Translations under genes and position numbers: made by a program
Assembly: GCA_963580455.1 (NCBI GenBank)
Contig: OY756964.1
Location: 20,744,001-20,808,000 of the forward strand
Length of the DNA stretch: 64,000 nt
Source: Euonymus europaeus
Lineage: Eukaryota > Streptophyta > Magnoliopsida > Celastrales > Celastraceae
Direction: 5' to 3'
Shown: in pieces, positions 57,241 to 64,000 of the stretch
Position numbering within the stretch: the stretch's first letter is position 1
Layout: every line of letters starts with the position of its first letter
The notes under the pieces: generated by a model
Seen by the model: only the letters and a program-made list of their open reading frames with translations
Told to the model about the DNA's origin: nothing
Database searches by the model: none

Positions 57241-60200
57241 CTGTGAGAGAGCTTTTGGTTTTCTACTTGGCTGCTATTCTGCCGTCTGAGCATGACAGCC
57301 ACGTTGATCTTCTATCCCGAATTGCCAGACACAATCCTTCACCTCAAAAATTCGATTAGTTTACCGAATGTTCAAACATTTTAATTTGAAAATCCAAATT
57401 TTAAATTGTTCTAATATCAACAACAAATTTATCTCTGTCGAGCTCATCAATGAAGCATGAAAATTAATATATTTATATTTTAGGGGTGTTCAACAAGTTG
57501 ATTACTAAGAAGGTGTTTGAATTAAGAGATCGGGGAGTGGAAAAGAAGAAAATTCAACTTCCTTTTAATTTTATTGTTTGTATATATTAAAAATAAAAAA
57601 TGATATATAATTCAATTTTTATTCGCTTCACTCAACTCAAGTCAAGTCTACATGACACTCCATGTAAATGGATAATATTGGACTTTTTCAAAAATCAATT
57701 AATAATATTAATTTTTTTATAAACGAAACTTTAAAACGTTTTATCTCTCAAAATACATGTTAGATTTCGAAAAAAATACATATTCGAACTCAATGTGTAA
57801 AAATATTTTTAATATGATCCATTGTCGATAATTTTTATTACATTTTTTCAATTACATTATTTTTATAACTAATATATTATGTGTAAACTGTATATTCGAG
57901 GTGAAATTTTATCACACTATGATAGTAAAATGTATAAATAAACACTAAAACCTACGTAACCCATATATTAGTTTAAAAAATAATGTAATTAAGAATAACG
58001 GAATAAAACCTATTGATGAATGATCTTGTTGAATAGATCTTTACTTGTTGATTATGAATACGTAACTTTTTTCAAAATCTAATATGTATTTTAAAAGATA
58101 ATAATTTTTTATTTTTTTAAGAAATAAAAAAATAAATTTTTTTAATGTGAATTCTTCAAATGAAATATTTTATTTTTTAAAATTTTAATTTTCCATGTCA
58201 TTTGCTTACAAGGCATACTATATAGACTTAGGTTAATGTTGGGTTACAAAAACTTGGGCTATTTAGCACCACCCATTAAAAATAAGAAAGAGACCTGAGA
58301 GAATTTGAGGGGAAACTTATTTAATTTTTTTTTGTTAAAATGCTTAAAAATAAAGAATCTATTTCACATTTGTGTATAATATTTTAATTTAAAAATAATG
58401 ATAAATTAATAAAATAATTTTTTCCTTTCTTTTATCATATGATTACTATCCAAACAAGAGCTATGAAAAATTCTTTTTTTATAGTTTTTAACTTATCCAA
58501 ACATAAGGGGAAAAAAAATTCTACCTTCTCTTCTCTTCCTCTAATGATTTTCTCTCCCCTACTCTTCTCTTCTCTCAATTCAAACAAACCATGAAGGGAA
58601 TTGAAATGAACTTCCTCTCAATTGTCTTGTTTGGAAAAGTTTGAAAAAAATGGAGGAATTTGAAGATAATTCAAGGAATGAGTTCACTGAGTTTTTGCTA
58701 AAATGCTACATTTTTTTAAATAGAGTCATTTGGAGGGAATGAAAAGAAAAATTAAATTATTTATAAGTGAAAGATATATTTTGTGCTTATACATAATACA
58801 TAAGTAAATTAAATCAACACGTCACGTCGAGTGCGCGATTCACATGACTAATAACCCGATCTGCCTCTAAGTGTGAATGCTCATTTACAAACTTCCCAAC
58901 TTGGTTAACCACGCGACATATTTGTTTAGTGTTATGCTTTTGGCCTTCAAGTATTTGTGCAGTACCAACAACCATGGTTTCTACTACTCCATCATGATCC
59001 TGAAAGTGCGATTTCAGAAGATTAACTAATTTGATAAACATCTTACGAAATATTTCCTCCAACTGGCCGAAATTGCAAAGGGATTCTCTCTGAATATTTG
59101 AGGATTGGTTTTCCTCATTTTCATGTAGGCATTCTTCACCTTTAACATCACATTCTGCAACAGCGTTCGTGACACCATCCGCCAGATTATTGTGCCTTGA
59201 AATTCTTTTAGACATACTTTGGTCGCCAAACTTGTTCCTAGGGAAAATCTTTAGAGTTTGAATGACTAAAGATTATGCAAATCAGGTCTCCAGATATGTG
59301 ATGAGTATCAATCGATGGAACTAAATGATCAAAAGGGGTGTATAATTCTAACCTTGTTTCAACTAAAAAAACTTTGAATGCAGTGTCTAATGCTAGGATT
59401 CTATTTACCTACCAGGTAAAATATCTATGAACTACTCGAATAATATTGAAACTAAGACGCAATTAAATTAAAATAGCTAAATAAGGAATTGAAGAACTAG
59501 AACTAGATTAATCTCTAGAAAAGTGAAACTTATATTGAATTGGAAAAGGGACGAGTTAACTAGACTAATACAAACGGAATAAACTTAAAAAGAAAAGTGA
59601 GAGCTTGTGGGTATGGTTAGGGACCCCTTCCTTCATTCTATTTGAGTCCTTTTATAGCTGCCTTGAAGCCTCTGTAATTGGTTAATAATTATCTTTAACC
59701 GTTTGTAACTGTCTGTTCTATGTGTATTGGATCGTCGACTGGACTTCTGCTTGTGTTAGCCTCTCTATTTGATTCCTTTTATTGGGCCAACAACCACCGT
59801 TTAAAAAAAAACACATAAGCAATATAATGATTCGAAATGCCGAAATTCTATTTGTGCGTGCAGGTTGAAACAATTTTAATTTTAGATTCCTAAATTGAAA
59901 CATTTGAAAATTGGATGATCTAGTTGAAATCGATAACTCTTTATATCAAGACTTCAATTATTTATGTCAAGATTGTGAAAAGCTCACATTATCGACGTAG
60001 TTTGTAAGAGAAGGTCCACATTCTCTCACATAACAAATGTATTTTACTTGAGCCTAAATGCTATTAATTGAGATGGCTCAAGATTAATAAAATTATGCAT
60101 GCTCGATGTATCTTTAAAAATCAAAAAATTCAAAATGAACAATATTGGTTTCTAGTGAAGAGGGTGTATTTTGACTATTTTCTAACATAGTATTGTGTTT

Positions 60201-61035
60201 AGGATCAGTTGGACGGACTTTTATCTATCCACTAGGTGCATCTGACATAACTCAACATATGAGTGCAGGGGAGTGTTAACACTTGTAAAAAATCTCACAT
60301 CGCTTGGATAAGCCAAACAATGTGATTTATAAAGAAAGACCACATCCACACACACACAAAAAGTCATTAAAAAAAATCTTTTCTTTTTTACCTGAGTATC
60401 ATTAAATGGGACAATTAAAAAATAATAAAATCAGTTTTTAATTTTTATGGGATTCTTCGTCACACTGAATTAAGTAGAAGATAAGATGATACCATTAATA
60501 TTGGAGTTGCGGCCAAATGGAGTGAATTTAGAAAGAGAGTGAGAGGGGTAGGTGAAGGTCGGTGGATGATGAATGGAACTTGAGAGTTACATTCCAAGTA
60601 AATGCTTGATAAATATACTAAATATAGATATTAATTGTTCTTGTTTGGTTTAAAGAAAATCGAGTCTTGCATCTTGTTTTGAAAAAAAATATCATCAAAT
60701 GCGTATGTGTCAAAAGTCACTGCCATAATCATGGTCATGGGCCTTGGAATAAGAGGTTTGACCAGCTGGCTGCTAAACTCGAGACTTATTTTTTCCATAG
60801 TCTTGATAAGACGACAGGATAAGACAGCATTGGTTCCTCAAGACTCTCTGACTGTAAAAATGTTATTTAGTTTATGGGGTCAAAAAAGTTGGTTTTCACA
60901 CCAAAATTTAATCAAACAGAACTTCACAGAATAGCTGGCCAGCTAGAAGTCTCCTGACACAGTGAATGCTGAGTTCTCAGAAAAACATCGAAGACAATAT
61001 TGTCCAGGTCTCCTGGAGGTCACCTATGAAGTATG
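57241..61035. other. intergenic, AT-rich
   Basis: The stretch is strongly AT-rich from 57400 to 58500. Around 58430-58700 are AAACATAAGGGGAAAA and TTGTTTGGAAAAG motifs like MITE ends of the kind seen at 16905, but no clean inverted pair could be set. A segment near 60290 (CTCACATCGCTTGGATAAGC) looks like a repeat fragment. One hypothetical frame lies at 58814-59215. Confidence 0.45.
58814..59215 (-). CDS. hypothetical protein or exon, 133 codons
   Basis: The frame runs from MSKRISRHNNLADGVTNAVA to a stop at 58814. The composition is soluble and charged, with a heptad-like stretch FGQLEEIFRKMFIKLVNLLK that may be helical, and a His/Asn-rich end. I recognise no family. It has no near relatives in the window. 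It could be an exon of an unknown gene, a transposon-encoded accessory frame or chance. Confidence 0.25.
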   Translation of the reverse strand: MSKRISRHNNLADGVTNAVAECDVKGEECLHENEENQSSNIQRESLCNFGQLEEIFRKMFIKLVNLLKSHFQDHDGVVETMVVGTAQILEGQKHNTKQICRVVNQVGKFVNEHSHLEADRVISHVNRALDVTC

Positions 61036-61204
61036 TGAGAGAAGGTTTACACTCGTGTAAATTGTCACACTTGTATTAGCACTAGGCTTTACCATTTATA
61101 TTTATACACGTATAAAGGCTTGATTTCCTAACACTATGCTAAAAGAAATTAAGACAATAATTATATGTTTGAATACATTTGTAAGTGTTGATTCTGTGCC
61201 TTGA
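61036..61204 (-). repeat. 3-prime LTR of the deleted Copia element
   Basis: It is homologous along its length to 62697-62859, sharing GTAAATTGTCACACTTGTAT and CTTGATTTCCTAACACTATG. A GGGGCAA purine-rich tract lies next to its inner edge on the minus strand, as expected for a polypurine tract. Confidence 0.8.
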
Positions 61205-61286
61205 TATTGCCCCACAAATTATGGAGATGATATAATTTGAATTGCCGAGCTTCAAGTCAGGACAGTGTATCCCATGATCCATACTT

Positions 61287-61810
61287 TCAGCCATGATTAT
61301 CTCTATTATGCCCCCGCAAGCACAACAGTCCGAGTAGGACATGAAGCTTGGAGCGATGATGAATGAATAATGCACGAGAGAGAGGTTTGGTTAATGGATT
61401 GGCTAGCTGATCAGCGCTATGTATGTGGGATACACGAAGCAGGTTCTTGGCTACTTGATGACGGACAAAGTGAAAGTCAATGGCAACGTGCTTCATCTTA
61501 GAGTGAAACACAAGATTAGAGCATAGGTAAGTAGCTCCCACATTGCCACAATAGACTATTGGTGGAGCTGAGAGAGACACACCAAGTTCGAATAGGAATT
61601 GAGTGAGCCAATTGAGTTCGGCGGTGGCAACAACAATGGCTCGATATTCTGCTTCAGTGGTGGACCGGGCAATAGTTGACTACTTTTTGGAGCTCCAACT
61701 AATAGGATGATGACCAAGAAACATGACATAGACTGAGGTGAAGGCTTAGGTATCAAGATCACCCGCCCCATCGGCATCGGAGAAGGCCTGAATAGGCGCC
61801 AGCTAAGAAA
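61287..61810 (-). pseudogene. Copia pol C-terminal (RNase H) relic
   Basis: Read on the minus strand from about 61795: QAFSDADGAGDLDT, a stop, then SVYVMFLGHHPISWSSKK, a stop, then STIARSTTEAEYRAIVVATA, ending with VAIDFHFVRHQVAKNLLRVS and HIHSADQLANPLTKPLSRAL. These are the Copia RNase H motifs with catalytic Asp and Glu positions visible. Two in-frame stops (TAA, and TAG replacing the expected Gln) show that it is inactive. Confidence 0.8.
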
Positions 61811-61954
61811 GAATGGATGGTGGGGAGAAGATCCTGCAGATAATGTGTTACCTGAATTCATGGGATCACGAGAGGAAGGACAGTACTGATTTGATTGAGT
61901 AGAAAAATTCTAGTGAAGAGAGAAATTCCCTCCGCCATGATTTCCTCCAGTGCC

Positions 61955-62635
61955 CTATTTCTTTCCATAACGATTTTTGTTAGAACGTCCTTTATGAGTG
62001 TAATTGGCAGTGACACTTATTTCTTCTGACTGGTTAGTGCCTCTCTTCTGCGCCAACTGTTCATCTAGAAGCTTATCATGAAGGTCCTCAAAGGATATGG
62101 GAGAGTCACTGACCTTTATGGCTGCAATTAACTCTTTGAACTCTTGACCCAAGCCATTGAGGGTATGTGCAATGATTTCGACATCACTCAATGGATGACC
62201 AATATGAGAAAGATCATCAATTGTGCTCTTGATCTGACTCATATAATCAGCAACAGACTTGCTGTCTTTCTTAATACTCATTAAGGTGGAAATAAAAGTA
62301 AGCATTCGAGTATTGGATCTATTTGCATAATTGGATTCCAGTTTTAGCCATGATTCACCAGAAGTTCAACAATTGTTGATTGTTGGACCAATGAAACTAT
62401 GCACTGTCGCCTGGATAGCAAGGAGAACAATGCAATCTTGTCTAAGCCATAGTTGACAATTTGGATAACTCTTTTCTGGGTAGAGCAAGGAGCCATCGAC
62501 AAATCTGAGGACTCCATACCCGAATAGCAAGTTAGTCATCTGAGACTTCCACGAGGCATAATTGCCTCCTCCTTTAGAAAGTTTAAAGGGAATCTGAGAA
62601 GAGGCATTCAACGAAATCATATTTCCAATGAACAA
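61955..62635 (-). pseudogene. Copia gag relic
   Basis: Two open parts: 62635-62366 has FKLSKGGGNYASWKSQMTNL then LFGYGVLRFVDGS, and 62305-61955 has SVADYMSQIKSTIDDLSHIG and DSPISFEDLHDKLLDEQLAQ, the Copia gag (UBN2-type) capsid region. A frame break lies between them (about 62305-62366). The CCHC knuckle that normally follows is absent because the pol join is close behind. Confidence 0.8.
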
Positions 62636-62696
62636 ACTAGCATTACCAGCAGTGGTTATGCTTGAAGTTGTTCTTGATAGCAGGGCTGTGATTCCG

Positions 62697-62859
62697 TGAC
62701 AGAAGGTTTAAGCTTGTGTAAATTGTCACACTTGTATTAGCACTAGGCTTGACAATTTATACACGTATATAGGCTTGATTTCCTAACACTATGCTAAAGG
62801 AAATCAAGGCAATAATTACATGTTTGAATATATTTATAAGTGTTGATTCTATGCCTTGA
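62697..62859 (-). repeat. 5-prime LTR of the deleted Copia element
   Basis: It matches 61036-61204 with scattered substitutions and a few small indels. No standard Met-tRNA primer site is visible directly inside it; the nearest is a weak TGCTATCAAGAAC-like segment. Confidence 0.75.
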
Positions 62860-62864
62860 GTATG

Positions 62865-64000
62865 AACAAATGAGTACAATATAAAAAAAAAGGAATCTGC
62901 CAAATTCAGATTAATCCTCTTAATGCTTGAAAAAGATACAACAATAATGCAAACAAGAAAAACTAAAATCCCTCACAATGGTTGCCGATCAGCACAGGTA
63001 GGGGTGTAAAAAATCAAACCAAACTGAAAATTTTGATTTGATTTGATTATTTGGTTTACAGTTTAGTTTCGATATTATAATCTTAAAAGGCTAGGCTTTT
63101 GATTTCAATTCGATGTGGGAAAAAATACTTTCAGTTTGAAACCAATCGAACTACCTTTGCACTCTTAGAAGTTTTATATAAATATATATAAATAAATTGT
63201 TACTTTAAAACTAGAGCCACCTTTGTAAAACATATGTCCCGTTATACTTATCCAAATAACATATTCCAAGTGAGCTTGTAAAGTAAGCCACGATATAAAC
63301 AATTCCTTTCGTCTTCCAAAATTCATAGCCGGTCATTAGTGACAACATTATTTGTCATTTAATCATATAATTTTTCTGTGTTGCAATTCTTTTCACATGA
63401 TACTTTGTATGCCCAAAATGCCCTTGAAACTATCAAAAAGATGGATAGCACACTACTATTCCATCACATTCTAAAAGGATTTAGAAATTTCAAATTTTTG
63501 AGACATTCATCTCTCTTCTTTACTCTCATATTCTCTTACATTATCTCTGACTAGAATCTCAAATTTTTTCGGTCTCCTTTCATATTTTTTGATCACCTTA
63601 TATTTTTCAACCATTTTTTGGCCAAATCACACAGGTAAAAGTCCCTATTTTTATAGTATTGCATGATTTCTCTCTCAAGATTTCTGGTCTTGTTTGCTAG
63701 ATCTACGATTCTTTTCTCAATTTTTTTGGAGATCTATTATATTTTTCAAGATCTTTAATTGTTGGTACTGTCATGCTTCTTGTTTGAGAACACGGTTGAT
63801 ATTGTCTATACTTTCAATATTATTTTTTATTGGTACTGTTGGTGATTTTTTTTTAAAGTTAATATTAGTTCCTTGTTGTGAAAATACATTTGCTCCTTGT
63901 TTCGGTTTGGTATGTTTCAATTTTTTTTATGCACGTACGATTTGGTTCAATTTGCTAAAAGGTGGGATAGAAAATTTCAGCCTCTGTTTGTTTCAGAGTA
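62865..64000. other. intergenic to right edge
   Basis: A TAGGGGTGTAAAAAATC motif at about 62999 is like the left terminus of the hAT-like element at 52824 and is followed by GGTTTGATT-type repeats; no right end is visible. The last 500 bp are T-rich with TCTCTCTT runs and could be a leader or promoter of a gene beyond the window. No gene is supported. Confidence 0.4.

Larger units (their letters stand above)
61036..62859 (-). mobile_element. internally deleted Copia retrotransposon with both LTRs
   Basis: Two similar LTRs of about 165 bp lie at 61036-61204 and 62697-62859, and the 5-mer GTATG flanks the whole element (61031-61035 and 62860-62864). Reading leftwards, the interior has gag (62635 to about 61955) joined to the C-terminal part of pol (about 61800-61290). 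Protease, integrase and most of reverse transcriptase are absent. The total of 1.8 kb is far below a full Copia element. The LTR terminal dinucleotides read TC..CA in element sense, not the usual TG..CA. Confidence 0.85.

Noticed and set aside
1..64000. CRISPR arrays, operons, attachment sites or phage-like modules
   Set aside because: The spliced plant genes and plant transposons show a eukaryotic nuclear sequence; no array of regularly spaced repeats is present.

Overview
The window is nuclear DNA from a flowering plant, most likely a eudicot. The evidence is AT-rich intergenic DNA, spliced genes with GT-AG introns, and plant-only families (WOX, NAC, AP2/ERF with an EAR motif, secreted subtilases). 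The clade cannot be fixed further from sequence alone. No prokaryotic feature, CRISPR array, rRNA gene or convincing tRNA gene was seen.

Nine protein genes or gene relics can be read. From the left: a MuDR-type Mutator transposase (minus, about 1-2632) that runs off the left edge and carries one nonsense codon; two intronless, co-oriented secreted subtilases (6260-8551 and 12853-15126, both minus) that are tandem paralogues; a membrane-anchored receptor-like kinase of the At1g01540 type (20265-23015, minus, 7 coding exons); a bHLH95/ZHOUPI-like factor (26799-27980, minus, 3 exons); a RING-H2 E3 ligase of the RHG1A type (32266-36322, minus, 5 coding exons plus an upstream non-coding exon); a divergent NAC protein (42277-44384, minus, 3 exons); WOX4 (49983-50921, plus, 3 exons), the only gene on the plus strand; and an ERF of the DEAR type with a C-terminal EAR motif (56666-57100, minus). 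Exon joins were derived by hand from splice sites and reading frame. Every join keeps frame and ends in the expected family C-terminus.

The spaces between genes are mostly transposon debris: a composite element with imperfect inverted ends enclosing a Ty3-like LTR piece with an 81-bp tandem repeat (4471-5950); tRNA-derived SINEs near 9.2, 28.6, 31.4 and 40.8 kb; Tourist-like MITEs at 15.7, 16.9 and 19.0 kb, one of them inside a Copia-type LTR; a decayed PIF/Harbinger transposase (29179-29905) next to a second copy of the 15.7-kb MITE sequence; a Copia gag fragment at 45.4 kb; one hAT-like element nested in another (52824-54038) with a telomere-motif-like tract in the inner one; and an internally deleted Copia element with both short LTRs and a matching 5-bp target duplication (61036-62859).

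The genes do not form an operon or obvious pathway cluster; they are ordinary independent plant loci. I found no clearly new biological system. The best leads are the Harbinger/MITE sequence sharing, the SINE insertion with three copies of its target site, the nested hAT-like pair, the divergent NAC protein and a perfect short hairpin at 9876-9918.
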